A DNA stretch of 64,000 nt, taken from Pseudoalteromonas arctica A 37-1-2. GTDB taxonomy: Bacteria > Pseudomonadota > Gammaproteobacteria > Enterobacterales > Alteromonadaceae. This document shows positions 1 through 9,296 of this stretch, one piece after another. Each line of letters starts with the position of its first letter. Within the stretch, counting starts at the first letter, position 1. The notes under the pieces are model-generated. The model searched no databases and was not told the DNA's origin. It was given only the letters and a program-made list of their open reading frames with translations. The stretch spans positions 2,976,001 through 3,040,000 of the forward strand of contig NZ_CP011025.1 of assembly GCF_000238395.3 (NCBI RefSeq), read 5' to 3'. Both the position numbers and the translations under genes were made by a program.

Positions 1-525
1 CAAACTCTTAATATTGAAGTATTAGCCGTTATTGCTAACTACGCTGATTTAGAGCCTTTAGCAAAAGGGTTTGATGTGCCGTTTCATGTTGTATCGCACG
101 AAGGACTAACTCGTAGCGAGCACGATCAAAAAGTAGGTGATTTAATTGCCAGCTACAACCCTGATATTATTGGTCTTGCCAAATACATGCGTATTTTAAG
201 CCCTGAATTTGTGGGTCGCTTTGAAGGCAAAATAATTAATATTCATCATTCATTTTTACCCGCATTTATTGGTGCTAAACCTTATCATCAAGCATTTGAG
301 CGCGGCGTAAAAATTATTGGTGCTACCGCTCACTTTGTGAACAACGAGCTTGATGAAGGCCCTATTATTTTGCAGGATGTAACAAGCGTTACACATGCTA
401 ATACCGCCGAAATGATGGCTAAAATGGGTAAAGATGTAGAGAAAACAGTGTTTTGTAAAGCACTCCAACTTGCATCAGAGCATAAGTTATTTATTAATGG
501 TAATAAAACTGTAGTGTTTTCTTAG
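1..525 (+). CDS. purU: Formyltetrahydrofolate deformylase, C-terminal part
   Basis: PurU hydrolyses 10-formyltetrahydrofolate to formate and tetrahydrofolate, balancing one-carbon pools and feeding formate to purine synthesis. The frame is open from the first base, so the start and the N-terminal ACT domain lie outside the window. What remains is the formyltransferase-fold domain, with the HHSFLPAF segment (folate-site histidine) and GATAHFVNNELDEGPII, which holds the catalytic aspartate region. The protein ends normally. A strong hairpin with a T-run follows about 120 bases later. The family match is clear; only the truncation by the window edge limits the call. Confidence 0.93.
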   Translation, partial: QTLNIEVLAVIANYADLEPLAKGFDVPFHVVSHEGLTRSEHDQKVGDLIASYNPDIIGLAKYMRILSPEFVGRFEGKIINIHHSFLPAFIGAKPYHQAFERGVKIIGATAHFVNNELDEGPIILQDVTSVTHANTAEMMAKMGKDVEKTVFCKALQLASEHKLFINGNKTVVFS

Positions 526-643
526 CATTGTACCAATTCGCTTAATTAAGTAGTTTATTTTGAGGTAATAAAACAGTGTTGATAACAAGGTATGCATTTT
601 GTTATTAACCTGAATTCTGATTGACTATTCTACACATAAAAAT

Positions 644-671
644 ATGCCAGCATTGTTGCTGGCATTTTTTT
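644..671 (+). terminator. Rho-independent terminator after purU
   Basis: A perfect 9-bp stem (ATGCCAGCA / TGCTGGCAT) with a 4-base loop is followed directly by a run of seven T. It lies between the convergent purU and response-regulator genes. Confidence 0.85.
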
Positions 672-706
672 GCTCATAAATAAGCAAGTGACTTTTTAAA
701 TGTAAA

Positions 707-1357
707 TTATGCCTGCTCTATTGGCTCGAGTTTTAATTTAGCGGCAATTAAAACGGCTTGGGTACGATTGTACACGCCGAGTTTTCTAAATATGGCTGTA
801 ATGTGTGCTTTTACTGTTGCTTCTGATATGTGCAGTTCATAAGCAATTTGCTTATTAAGTAAACCTTCGTGCAGATATTGCAGCACTCGGTATTGTTGAG
901 GTGTTAATGAGGCAACTTGCGCTGCTATTTCTCTATCTTCACCTTCAATTTCAGCTACTTTGTTTTTTAACTCTTTTGGTAGCCATGTATCGCCTTCAAG
1001 TATTTGGTTAATTGCACTGGCAATATCATCAGACGATGACGATTTAGGAATAAAACCCATAGCGCCGTAACCCATTACTTTAGAAACTATATTAGCGTCT
1101 TCACTACCCGAAACAACGGCAATAGGTAAGCTTGGGTATTCTTCTCTAATACGAATAAGACCATATAAATCACCATTACCTGGCATGTGAAGGTCTAGCA
1201 GTAATATATCAAGATCCTCTTGCTCGCTTAACACTTGCAGTGTGCTGTCAAAATCGGATGATTCAAAAACCTCTAAACCTTCAAATTTTGCGCTCAATGC
1301 GCCCTTTAGTGCTTCACGAAATAACGGATGGTCGTCCGCTATTAAAAACTGACTCAT
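707..1357 (-). CDS. LuxR/NarL-type response regulator (CrbR-like)
   Basis: A 216-residue two-component response regulator. The N-terminal receiver domain (about 1-120) shows the acidic pair D8-D9, the phosphorylation site D55 in LLLDLHMPG, and conserved K105. The C-terminal LuxR helix-turn-helix (about 150-210) contains LNKQIAYELHISEATVKAHI. It lies just downstream of acs on the same strand, about 100 bases away. In Vibrio and Pseudomonas the regulator CrbR, partner of the symporter-kinase CrbS, switches on acs. The position suggests the same job here, but that is inference and no kinase gene is in the window. The domain call is certain; the specific name is not. Confidence 0.85.
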   Translation of the reverse strand: MSQFLIADDHPLFREALKGALSAKFEGLEVFESSDFDSTLQVLSEQEDLDILLLDLHMPGNGDLYGLIRIREEYPSLPIAVVSGSEDANIVSKVMGYGAMGFIPKSSSSDDIASAINQILEGDTWLPKELKNKVAEIEGEDREIAAQVASLTPQQYRVLQYLHEGLLNKQIAYELHISEATVKAHITAIFRKLGVYNRTQAVLIAAKLKLEPIEQA

Positions 1358-1376
1358 GGTTCACTCCTAATAAATT

Positions 1377-1419
1377 CGGCTGCCAGTTAGGTATAAAACC
1401 CTTACTGACAGCCGATATA
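1377..1419 (-). other. Imperfect hairpin between acs and the response regulator
   Basis: Inverted repeats CGGCTG..CAGT and ACTG.CAGCCG flank an A/T-rich loop in the gap between acs and the downstream regulator. There is no long T-run, so it may weaken rather than end transcription, or shape the message. Confidence 0.4.
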
Positions 1420-1461
1420 CTACGTTTAGAATCAACTTGTAATCAAGTTTTTAACGCACAT

Positions 1462-3402
1462 TTAACGATTTAATCTGTTCTCGATTAGTTCATCGACTAC
1501 AGATGGATCTGCAAGCGTTGACGTATCACCGAGTTGTTGGTGCTCATTTGCAGCGATTTTACGTAAAATACGACGCATAATCTTGCCTGAGCGCGTTTTA
1601 GGTAAACCTGGAGACCATTGAATCATATCTGGTGATGCTATTGGGCTAAGCTCTTTACGAACCCAGTTACGTACCTCTTTGGTTAATTCATCGCTTACTG
1701 TTACACCTTCGTTAGGCGTAATATAAACATAAATACCTTGGCCTTTAATATCATGCGGGTAACCCACTACTGCTGCTTCTGCTACTGCTTCGTGCGCAAC
1801 TAACGCACTTTCAATTTCAGCAGTACCTAAGCGATGGCCTGATACGTTAAGTACATCGTCCACACGTCCTGTGATCCAGTAATAACCGTCTTCATCACGA
1901 CGACAACCATCACCTGTAAAGTAAACACCTGGGTAGGCGCTAAAATAAGTTTGTTCAAAACGTTCATGGTCGCCATAAACAGTTCGCGCTTGCGATGGCC
2001 AGCTATCTAAAATAACTAAATTACCGTCCACAGCACCTTCAAGGTTATTCCCCTCAGCATCAAATAATGCTGGCGCAATACCAAAAAATGGATGGGTCGC
2101 AGAGCCAGGCTTTGTATCAGTTGCACCCGGTAGAGGCGTAATCATTATGCCACCGGTTTCTGTTTGCCACCACGTATCAACAATCGGACAATTAGATTTA
2201 CCAATACTCTCGTAATACCACGTCCATGCTTCTGGATTTATTGGCTCACCCACCGAGCCTAAAATACGTAAACTATCGCGATTTGACGAAGCAGTTGGCT
2301 CATCACCTTTCGCCATTAGCGCACGAATTGCTGTAGGCGCAGTATATAAAATAGTTACACCGTGTTTATCAACAATTTCGCCCATACGTCCTGCAGTTGG
2401 ATAAGTTGGTACACCTTCAAATAATACTTGTGTACAACCGTTTACTAATGGCCCGTATGCAATGTAACTGTGGCCTGTGATCCAACCTACATCGGCACTA
2501 CACCAATACACATCGTCTTCTTTTAAATCAAATACGTATTCATGTGTCATTGATGAGTAAACTAAGTAGCCACCAGTAGTATGCACAACACCCTTTGGCT
2601 GACCTGTTGAACCTGACGTATATAAAATAAACAGTGGATCTTCAGCGTTCATTGGCTCTGGTTCACACTTTGCTGGTAAATCAGCAACTAGGTCATGCCA
2701 CCATATATCGTGCTCATTCCAATCAACTTCACCGCCGGTTAATTGGTGCACAATAACATGCTCAATTGAGGTTACAGTTTCTTGCGCTACCGCTTCATCT
2801 ACATTTGCTTTTAATGGAACACAATTACCTGCTCTGCGCCCTTCATCCGAAGTAATAACAATTTTGGCACCCGAATCTCGAATACGATCTGCAATCGCAG
2901 AAGGTGAAAAGCCACCAAATACAACCGAATGAATAGCACCAATACGTGCACAAGCCTGCATTGCATAAACAGCTTGAGGCGTCATAGGCATATAAATCGC
3001 TACACGATCACCTTTTTGAACACCTAGTTTTTTTAAACCATTGGCAAACTTGGCTACTTCATCATGCAATTGTTGATAAGTAATATTCTCACTTTGAGAT
3101 GGGCTGTCACCTTCCCAAATAAGCGCCGTTTTATCTGCTTTGGTTTTTAAATGACGATCGATACAATTGTACGAAGCATTAAGATAGCCATCCTCATACC
3201 ATTTAATATTTATATGGCCTTTGTCGAATGATGTGTTTTTAACTTTTGTATAAGGGGTAGACCAATCAAGACGTTTGCCATGCTCACGCCAAAAACTTTC
3301 TGGGTCATCAATAGATTGCTTGTAAAGCGTATTATATTTATTTTTATCTACAAGAGTCGCATCTTTAATATGCGCAGGAACTGGATAGATACTTTGTGAC
3401 AT
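1462..3402 (-). CDS. acs: Acetyl-CoA synthetase
   Basis: Acs activates acetate with ATP to acetyl-AMP and transfers it to CoA, the high-affinity route for acetate use. At 646 residues it has the normal family length. It carries the P-loop [14 protein letters not shown], the adenylate core WWQTETGG, the hinge region [17 protein letters not shown], and the C-terminal [11 protein letters not shown], whose lysine is the known acetylation site. A start 12 bases upstream is possible, but GGAG sits six bases before the chosen ATG (MSQSIYPVP), which also matches E. coli Acs. The response-regulator gene follows on the same strand and a porin gene diverges upstream. Confidence 0.96.
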   Translation of the reverse strand: MSQSIYPVPAHIKDATLVDKNKYNTLYKQSIDDPESFWREHGKRLDWSTPYTKVKNTSFDKGHINIKWYEDGYLNASYNCIDRHLKTKADKTALIWEGDSPSQSENITYQQLHDEVAKFANGLKKLGVQKGDRVAIYMPMTPQAVYAMQACARIGAIHSVVFGGFSPSAIADRIRDSGAKIVITSDEGRRAGNCVPLKANVDEAVAQETVTSIEHVIVHQLTGGEVDWNEHDIWWHDLVADLPAKCEPEPMNAEDPLFILYTSGSTGQPKGVVHTTGGYLVYSSMTHEYVFDLKEDDVYWCSADVGWITGHSYIAYGPLVNGCTQVLFEGVPTYPTAGRMGEIVDKHGVTILYTAPTAIRALMAKGDEPTASSNRDSLRILGSVGEPINPEAWTWYYESIGKSNCPIVDTWWQTETGGIMITPLPGATDTKPGSATHPFFGIAPALFDAEGNNLEGAVDGNLVILDSWPSQARTVYGDHERFEQTYFSAYPGVYFTGDGCRRDEDGYYWITGRVDDVLNVSGHRLGTAEIESALVAHEAVAEAAVVGYPHDIKGQGIYVYITPNEGVTVSDELTKEVRNWVRKELSPIASPDMIQWSPGLPKTRSGKIMRRILRKIAANEHQQLGDTSTLADPSVVDELIENRLNR

Positions 3403-3842
3403 CTTAGTCTCCATTTAAATTACTTGCCTTAAGCTTTTATCAAGGATTACTCAGCAGTGCTACATTAAGTATTAGACCTTAGTTGTACACCCCTTCAATT
3501 TCCTCATTTGTAGTTTATAATCCTTCTGCTTTCAATTTTTTTACATAAATAATACAACGCGTTAAATGTAAGTAAATACAAACTAATCTGCTCTCAAACC
3601 TTAGTCTTATAGACCAATAGGTAATTGAGTAAATATTGCACATATTCAACAGTGTTGTCGTACTCTAATAAAGATATTTTGTTGTACTTACTAAAATGCT
3701 TTATTTAACGAATGAAAATAGAAAGTGAATTGAAAGCCAAATTAACAACCCTTTTTATTCGTAAGTAATACTCGTAGCAAGTAATACAAATATCTATGAA
3801 AAAAAAGTAATAAATAACAAGTAGCCTTTAAAGGACACCACA
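3403..3842. other. Divergent intergenic region, acs / porin
   Basis: About 440 A/T-rich bases that must hold the promoters of acs (leftward) and the porin (rightward). The porin has a good ribosome site (AAAGGA, about 8 bases before ATG). No operator or RNA gene was recognised. Confidence 0.5.
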
Positions 3843-5009
3843 ATGAAATTTACCCCATTAAAAACATTGGCAGCAAGCGCTGTACTATGTGCACTATCAA
3901 GTACTGCATACGCGGCAACTGCTGCAAAAATTGGTGATACCGAATTTACTTACGGTGGATACATTAAACTCGACTCTATGTGGAGTGATTATTCAGCGGG
4001 TGCGCCTGCAGGTTCAAACGTAGGTCGTGACTTTTACGTACCAAGTACGCTAACAGTTGGCGACGATAACAGCTCAGATGCTGTGTTTGATATGCATGCT
4101 CGCGAGTCACGCTTTAACTTTGGCACAGCCACTGTTATGGATAACGGTAAGACCGTTAACACTAAAATTGAGATTGATTTTTTAGCCTCAGCTGCTGGCG
4201 GCAATGAACGTGTATCAAACTCTTATGCTCCACGTATTCGCCATGCGTTTGTGACATACGACGGTTGGTTATTTGGTCAAACATGGTCTAACTTTCAAAA
4301 CGTGGGTGCCCTTGCTGAAACGCTTGATTTTGTAGGCCCAGCTGAAGGCACTATATTTGTTCGCCAATCGCAAATTAAATATACCACTGGCGCATGGTCT
4401 TTCTCATTAGAAAACCCAGAAAGTACAATTTCTACTACTAGCGGTATGGTAGTAACTGATGATGCATCCTTGCCTGACTTTACAGCTCGTTACACACACA
4501 AAGCTGATTGGGGTAACATTGTTGTTGCAGCGCTTGCTCGCCAACTAACTTATAAAGTAGGCAGTGTTGATGCAGATGAAACATCTTTTGGTATTAGTGC
4601 GTCGGGTAAAATAAACCTTGGTGAAGACAACCTTAAATTTATGCTTACTCAAGGTAAAGGCTTAGGCCGTTACGTAGGCTTAAACGTTGCTCACGGCGCA
4701 GTACTTAATGGCGATGAACTAGATGCCATTGATTCGACTTCTGGTTTTGTTGCTTACCAGCACAAGTGGACAAGCCAATGGCGTTCAACGTTCTTATACT
4801 CTTTCTTCTCTGCTGATAACAACACTGATTTATTAGCTATTTCTGGTGATCCGACTGAATCAAGCCAAAGCTATAGCGCTAACATTTTATATTCCCCTGT
4901 TAAACGCCTAACATTTGGAGCTGAGCTAAAACATGCTGAGCGTGAAACTGAAAGTGGCGTAGATGGCGATTTAGATCGTTTACAATTCTCTGTTAAATAC
5001 TCTTTTTAA
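3843..5009 (+). CDS. DcaP-like outer-membrane porin
   Basis: A 388-residue predicted outer-membrane beta-barrel. It starts with a Sec signal peptide (about 1-24, ending STAYA|ATAA). The mature start TEFTYGGYIKLDSMWSDYS is typical of DcaP-like trimeric porins, and the protein ends in the barrel signature KYSF with terminal Phe. DcaP porins pass small, often dicarboxylic, organic anions. The gene diverges from acs, so a role in taking up small organic acids is tempting but unproven. A strong terminator follows. Family call is good; substrate unknown. Confidence 0.8.
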   Translation: MKFTPLKTLAASAVLCALSSTAYAATAAKIGDTEFTYGGYIKLDSMWSDYSAGAPAGSNVGRDFYVPSTLTVGDDNSSDAVFDMHARESRFNFGTATVMDNGKTVNTKIEIDFLASAAGGNERVSNSYAPRIRHAFVTYDGWLFGQTWSNFQNVGALAETLDFVGPAEGTIFVRQSQIKYTTGAWSFSLENPESTISTTSGMVVTDDASLPDFTARYTHKADWGNIVVAALARQLTYKVGSVDADETSFGISASGKINLGEDNLKFMLTQGKGLGRYVGLNVAHGAVLNGDELDAIDSTSGFVAYQHKWTSQWRSTFLYSFFSADNNTDLLAISGDPTESSQSYSANILYSPVKRLTFGAELKHAERETESGVDGDLDRLQFSVKYSF

Positions 5010-5035
5010 TAACTAAAAAGCTAACTACTTTAAAT

Positions 5036-5058
5036 AAGCGGCCTAGGCCGCTTTTTTT
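5036..5058 (+). terminator. Terminator after the porin gene
   Basis: The palindrome AAGCGGCCTAGGCCGCTT is followed by a T-run, 27 bases after the porin stop. Confidence 0.85.
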
Positions 5059-5175
5059 ATAATTCAATTTAAGTTAAAAAAACAACCATATTTTTATAAG
5101 TCATATCGCTTATCCTAATCATAATATTATTTACAGACTAAGTAATTTCCCCTAAAACAGCGCAAACGCGTTTAC

Positions 5176-5194
5176 AAATGATAATAGTTTTTGT
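5176..5194 (+). promoter_or_regulatory. Possible Fur site before the TonB receptor
   Basis: AAATGATAATAGTTTTTG contains one perfect Fur half-site (TGATAAT), but the mirror half is poor. It lies about 85 bases before the receptor start, where an iron operator would be expected. Suggestive only. Confidence 0.3.
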
Positions 5195-5277
5195 TTGAGT
5201 TTGTTAATTCTAAATAGTAGAATGTCCCAATTATTTAAATAAACTCAAATAATATTAAATATTAATTAAGGGAAAAC

Positions 5278-7386
5278 ATGAAACTCAATCGCACTTTTGC
5301 ACTTTCTTCATTAGTTTTAGCTATGGGTTTTTCAGCTCAAGCGCAAGAAACACCAACTAAGAATACAGTTGAAAATAACAATGAACAAATGGAAGAAATA
5401 TTAATAGTAGGTGTACGCCAAGATCGAGTTAGCCAAGGTGCTACCGGTTTAACTATGGAGCTTAACGAAACACCACAATCTATTAGTGTAATTGGCGCAG
5501 AGCAACTTCAAAACTTTGCAGCAAATAGTATTAATGACGCATTGAAAATGGCTACGGGTATTACTGTAGAACAAGGTGAAACTAACCGCACACGATACAC
5601 GTCTCGTGGTTTTGATATTAAAAGCACTCAAGTTGATGGTGTTGGTCTACCTAATAACTGGGGCCTTGTTACTGGTGCTATGGAAAGCTACGGTTATGAA
5701 AAAATAGAAGTTATTCGTGGTGCTAATGGGCAATTAACAGGCGTTGGTAATGCAGCTGGTACTATTAATTATGTTCGAAAACGCCCAACAAATGAGAATG
5801 AAGGTGAAGTAGGTATTTCTGTAGGTACTTATGGTTTAAAGCGCTTACAAGCTGATTATTCATTTTTATTAACAGATTCTGGTAGCTGGGCTGCACGTGT
5901 TGTTGGGGCTGCAGAAAGCTCTGATTCATACCTTGATGGTTTAGAAAACGATCGTACTTACTTCTCTGCTGTAGTTGATGGACAACTTACTGGTAATTCA
6001 ACACTTTCATTTGGTGCTTCACATCAAGATGCGAATACAGATGGAACCATGTGGGGAGGATTACCACTTTCATATGCCGATGGCACACAAGCGCAGTGGG
6101 ATGTAAGTACAAGTACAGCCCAAGAGTGGACTAAATGGGATACTCTTAATACCACAGCTTTTATTGAATATACTTATGTATTCGATAATAACTGGGAAAT
6201 TAAAACAACTTATAATTACCAAGACTCAGAAGATCAAAGTAAATTACTTTACCTTTATGACGCTTATGGAATGTTTGATAGTGAAACTAATTTAGGTTTA
6301 GTCAGTATTCCTGGACGATATGATACAGAATTCTCAGCTGATTTATTTGATATAACAGCTAAAGGTGAGTACAGCTTGTTTGGTCAAGAGCATGAGTTAA
6401 TGCTTGGTGGTAGTATTTCACAAAGTACATCTTACTCTTTTACTAACTCTTACGATGCAGCAACAACTGAAGCTTATGGTTTAGCGCCTGCTTTTCCATA
6501 CGCATTAGATGCGATTGCTGAACCTATTTGGGGTGAACGAACTAAGTATGCTGATATTGATGTTACTTTAAAGCGTTTTTTTGGTTCTACTAAATTAAAC
6601 CTAACAAGTGACTTATTTGTTATTGCGGGCTTTAACGCTATCGATTATGAGCGCACAGGCTTTAGCCAAGGCGTTGATATAGATAATGATGAAAGTGAGG
6701 TAAGCCCTTACCTTGCAACAACGTATGCAATTAATGATGATGTTAATGTATATGTAAGCTATTCCGATATTTATCAGCCACAAGAGCAGTACGATTACGA
6801 TGGTAACTTTTTAGATCCAAGTAAAGGTGTTAATTACGAAGTTGGAGTGAAAACTCAATGGTTCGATGATCAACTACTTGCAACCTTTGCCGTATTTAGT
6901 GCAAAACAAGACAATATTGCAACTTATGCAGGGCTAAACGCAGCTGGATTTAATTACTATAAAGGAGCTGATCAAGATACCCAAGGCTTTGAATTAGAAT
7001 TAACCGGAAATATAACTGATGATCTAAATGCTGTATTTGCATATACATACTTAGATATAAATGATGACGCAGGCGATAGTTCTCATGAATGGGAACCTGA
7101 AAATGTTGTTAATTTTTCATTAGATTATACGCTGCCTCAACTACCTGAATTTAAATTTGGTTTAGCCGGTAAATGGCAATCAAAAACAGAAAATATAGCC
7201 AGTAATGTTAAGCAGGATTCTTATTTACTTATGAACGTATTTGCTCGATGGGATGCTAGCGAAGACTTATCAATTCAAGCTAACATTGATAACATCACAG
7301 ATGAAAAACATATTACTAGCTTAGCCAATGTTGGTTTTTATGGCTCTCCTATTAGCGGAAAAGTTAGCTTAACTTATCGCTTTTAA
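5278..7386 (+). CDS. TonB-dependent siderophore receptor
   Basis: A 702-residue outer-membrane receptor for a ferric siderophore or similar chelate, energised by TonB. A signal peptide (about 1-22, ending FSAQA) is followed by a TonB-box-like EEILIVG, then the plug domain (about 50-165) with LNETPQSISVIGAEQLQ and VIRGANGQLTGVGNAAGTIN. The 22-strand barrel follows, closing in SLTYRF. The sequence style is the FhuE/FpvA (TIGR01783) group, not the heme or B12 receptors. The ligand cannot be read from sequence. It is a single-gene unit with its own terminator, and no siderophore synthesis genes lie nearby. Confidence 0.88.
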   Translation: MKLNRTFALSSLVLAMGFSAQAQETPTKNTVENNNEQMEEILIVGVRQDRVSQGATGLTMELNETPQSISVIGAEQLQNFAANSINDALKMATGITVEQGETNRTRYTSRGFDIKSTQVDGVGLPNNWGLVTGAMESYGYEKIEVIRGANGQLTGVGNAAGTINYVRKRPTNENEGEVGISVGTYGLKRLQADYSFLLTDSGSWAARVVGAAESSDSYLDGLENDRTYFSAVVDGQLTGNSTLSFGASHQDANTDGTMWGGLPLSYADGTQAQWDVSTSTAQEWTKWDTLNTTAFIEYTYVFDNNWEIKTTYNYQDSEDQSKLLYLYDAYGMFDSETNLGLVSIPGRYDTEFSADLFDITAKGEYSLFGQEHELMLGGSISQSTSYSFTNSYDAATTEAYGLAPAFPYALDAIAEPIWGERTKYADIDVTLKRFFGSTKLNLTSDLFVIAGFNAIDYERTGFSQGVDIDNDESEVSPYLATTYAINDDVNVYVSYSDIYQPQEQYDYDGNFLDPSKGVNYEVGVKTQWFDDQLLATFAVFSAKQDNIATYAGLNAAGFNYYKGADQDTQGFELELTGNITDDLNAVFAYTYLDINDDAGDSSHEWEPENVVNFSLDYTLPQLPEFKFGLAGKWQSKTENIASNVKQDSYLLMNVFARWDASEDLSIQANIDNITDEKHITSLANVGFYGSPISGKVSLTYRF

Positions 7387-7536
7387 AATTCTATTTTAAT
7401 TAGGTCGCATTCTTTAACTCTTCTCCTGATTAAAATGTATAGCGTATGATCGTTCTGCTCTTCATTTAGTATAGTAATCACTAGTGCAGTGCCTACTCAT
7501 GAGCGATGTAACCGCATGTTTTTTATAGATTAAATT

Positions 7537-7568
7537 AAAAAACGACACATTTTTAATGTGTCGTTTTT
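7537..7568 (+). terminator. Terminator after the TonB receptor
   Basis: AACGACACAT / ATGTGTCGTT stem with flanking A- and T-runs, so it could work in both directions between the receptor and recA. Confidence 0.75.
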
Positions 7569-7596
7569 ATTTTATCTACTTTAAGTTTTTAACAAC

Positions 7597-7630
7597 AAAA
7601 AAACGCTAATCATTACTGATCAGCGCTTTT
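7597..7630 (-). terminator. Terminator after recA
   Basis: Read leftward, CGCTGATCA pairs with TGATTAGCG (one G-T wobble) and is followed by a run of T. It lies about 45 bases past the recA stop. Confidence 0.7.
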
Positions 7631-7674
7631 TAAAGCTCGGGTCAAATTAAGCTTAAAAACTCATTTTGATGCTG

Positions 7675-8718
7675 TTAAAGGTCAGCGTCATCGCCTAACT
7701 TATCTTCACCATCTTCTGGTTCAATAGTTGCTTTTAGTAAAAGCATTTCGCGTAACTTGCCTTCAATCTCATCTGCAATTTCTGGGTTTTCTTTCAAAAA
7801 CTTAATTGAGTTAGATTTACCTTGGCCAACTTTGTTGCCACAGTAGCTATACCAAGCACCTGCTTTTTCAACAATTTTGTGCTTAACACCTAAGTCAATT
7901 AACTCGCCTTGCTTAGAAATACCTTCACCATACATGATGATAAATTCAGCTTGTTTAAACGGCGGCGCAACTTTGTTTTTAACAATTTTAACGCGTGTTT
8001 CGTTACCAACAACTTCATCGCCTTCTTTAACAGAACCAATACGACGAATATCAATACGAACAGATGCGTAAAACTTAAGTGCATTACCACCTGTTGTTGT
8101 TTCTGGGTTACCAAACATAACACCAATTTTCATACGGATTTGGTTAATGAAAATACATAACGTGTTAGAGCGTTTAATGTTACCAGTAAGCTTACGTAAT
8201 GCTTGTGACATTAAACGTGCTTGTAAGCCCATGTGCGAGTCGCCCATGTCGCCTTCAATTTCAGCTTTTGGTGTAAGTGCAGCAACCGAGTCAATAATAA
8301 CAACGTCTACCGCGCTTGAGCGCACTAACATGTCACAAATTTCTAATGCTTGCTCACCGGTATCTGGTTGCGATACAAAAAGCTCATCAATGTTAACACC
8401 AAGCTTTTGTGCATAAACTGGATCTAGAGCATGCTCAGCATCAATAAAGGCACATGTTTTGCCTTCTTTTTGCGCTTCAGCGATAACTTGTAAAGTAAGC
8501 GTTGTTTTACCAGATGACTCAGGTCCGTATACTTCAACAATACGTCCCATAGGTAAACCACCTATGCCTAAAGCAATATCAATACCTAATGAGCCTGTAG
8601 ATACAGATTCAATGTTTAACGCTTTGTTATCACCCAATTTCATAATTGAGCCTTTACCAAATTGACGTTCAATTTGTGATAGTGCAGCGTCCAACGCTTT
8701 TTGTTTGTTATCGTTCAT
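7675..8718 (-). CDS. recA: Recombinase A
   Basis: RecA forms filaments on single-stranded DNA, drives homologous strand exchange and triggers LexA self-cleavage. The 347-residue protein shows Walker [11 protein letters not shown], the [11 protein letters not shown]alker B, the L1/L2 loop segments ([34 protein letters not shown]) and an acidic C-terminal tail. A TTG 12 bases upstream would extend the frame, but that TTG lies within the ribosome site GGAG; the ATG of MNDNKQ is the proper start. A LexA box sits just upstream. No recX follows; the next gene is convergent. Confidence 0.98.
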   Translation of the reverse strand: MNDNKQKALDAALSQIERQFGKGSIMKLGDNKALNIESVSTGSLGIDIALGIGGLPMGRIVEVYGPESSGKTTLTLQVIAEAQKEGKTCAFIDAEHALDPVYAQKLGVNIDELFVSQPDTGEQALEICDMLVRSSAVDVVIIDSVAALTPKAEIEGDMGDSHMGLQARLMSQALRKLTGNIKRSNTLCIFINQIRMKIGVMFGNPETTTGGNALKFYASVRIDIRRIGSVKEGDEVVGNETRVKIVKNKVAPPFKQAEFIIMYGEGISKQGELIDLGVKHKIVEKAGAWYSYCGNKVGQGKSNSIKFLKENPEIADEIEGKLREMLLLKATIEPEDGEDKLGDDADL

Positions 8719-8754
8719 TTTATTCTCCAAATCCAGCTAATGGAATCAAGTATA

Positions 8755-8770
8755 CTGTATGAAATCACAG
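8755..8770 (-). promoter_or_regulatory. LexA (SOS) operator of recA
   Basis: CTGTATGAAATCACAG fits the gammaproteobacterial SOS box CTGT-N8-ACAG exactly. It lies 37 bases upstream of the recA start, so DNA damage should derepress recA. Confidence 0.9.
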
Positions 8771-8786
8771 TATCAAGCTAATTTTT

Positions 8787-9275
8787 TTATTTTATCTCAT
8801 CTATTACACTTTTCAATGCAAATACAATAGCTTGCAGTCTAACTTGAGCCCTATCGCCAGAGAATACTTGTTTAAAGGTCAGTACTTTGTCATTAATTTG
8901 TATGCCAAACCACACAAGTCCCACGGGTTTACCTTCTGTTGCCCCGCCAGGTCCTGCAATACCCGATACAGCTATAGATATATTTGCATTTGTTGCCTTT
9001 ATTGCACCTAGTGCCATTTCACGTACTGTCTGCTCGCTCACAGCACCAAATTGCGCTAATGTACTGGCACTTACATTTAGTAAGTCTTGCTTTGCTTGGT
9101 TGCTATAAGTCACAAATGCGCGGTCAATATAAGCAGAGCTTCCAGGCGTATCTGTAAGGGCATAACTCACTCCGCCACCAGTACATGACTCAGCACTAGT
9201 GATCCATAAGCATTTATCCGTTAAAATAGCGCCTAATTGCGCAGCAAGTGTTTTAATCTCTTGATGTAATTCCAT
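8787..9275 (-). CDS. pncC: Nicotinamide-nucleotide amidohydrolase (CinA C-terminal family)
   Basis: PncC deamidates nicotinamide mononucleotide to nicotinate mononucleotide, recycling the NMN released by DNA ligase. The 162-residue protein is the stand-alone CinA C-terminal domain, with [18 protein letters not shown] (catalytic serine/cysteine region), [13 protein letters not shown], and the glycine-rich [19 protein letters not shown]. The start MELHQEIK is preceded by AAAGG; an upstream extension was rejected. It diverges from mutS with only 21 bases between the two starts and lies upstream of recA, as in many gammaproteobacteria. Confidence 0.93.
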   Translation of the reverse strand: MELHQEIKTLAAQLGAILTDKCLWITSAESCTGGGVSYALTDTPGSSAYIDRAFVTYSNQAKQDLLNVSASTLAQFGAVSEQTVREMALGAIKATNANISIAVSGIAGPGGATEGKPVGLVWFGIQINDKVLTFKQVFSGDRAQVRLQAIVFALKSVIDEIK

Positions 9276-9296
9276 ATTCAGCCTTTGGGTAAATAC

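Noticed and set aside
7387..7674. recX downstream of recA
   Set aside because: Only two terminators are present between recA and the convergent receptor gene; no recX-like frame.
8719..8730. TTG start of recA four codons upstream
   Set aside because: The TTG lies across the GGAG ribosome site that serves the ATG of MNDNKQ.
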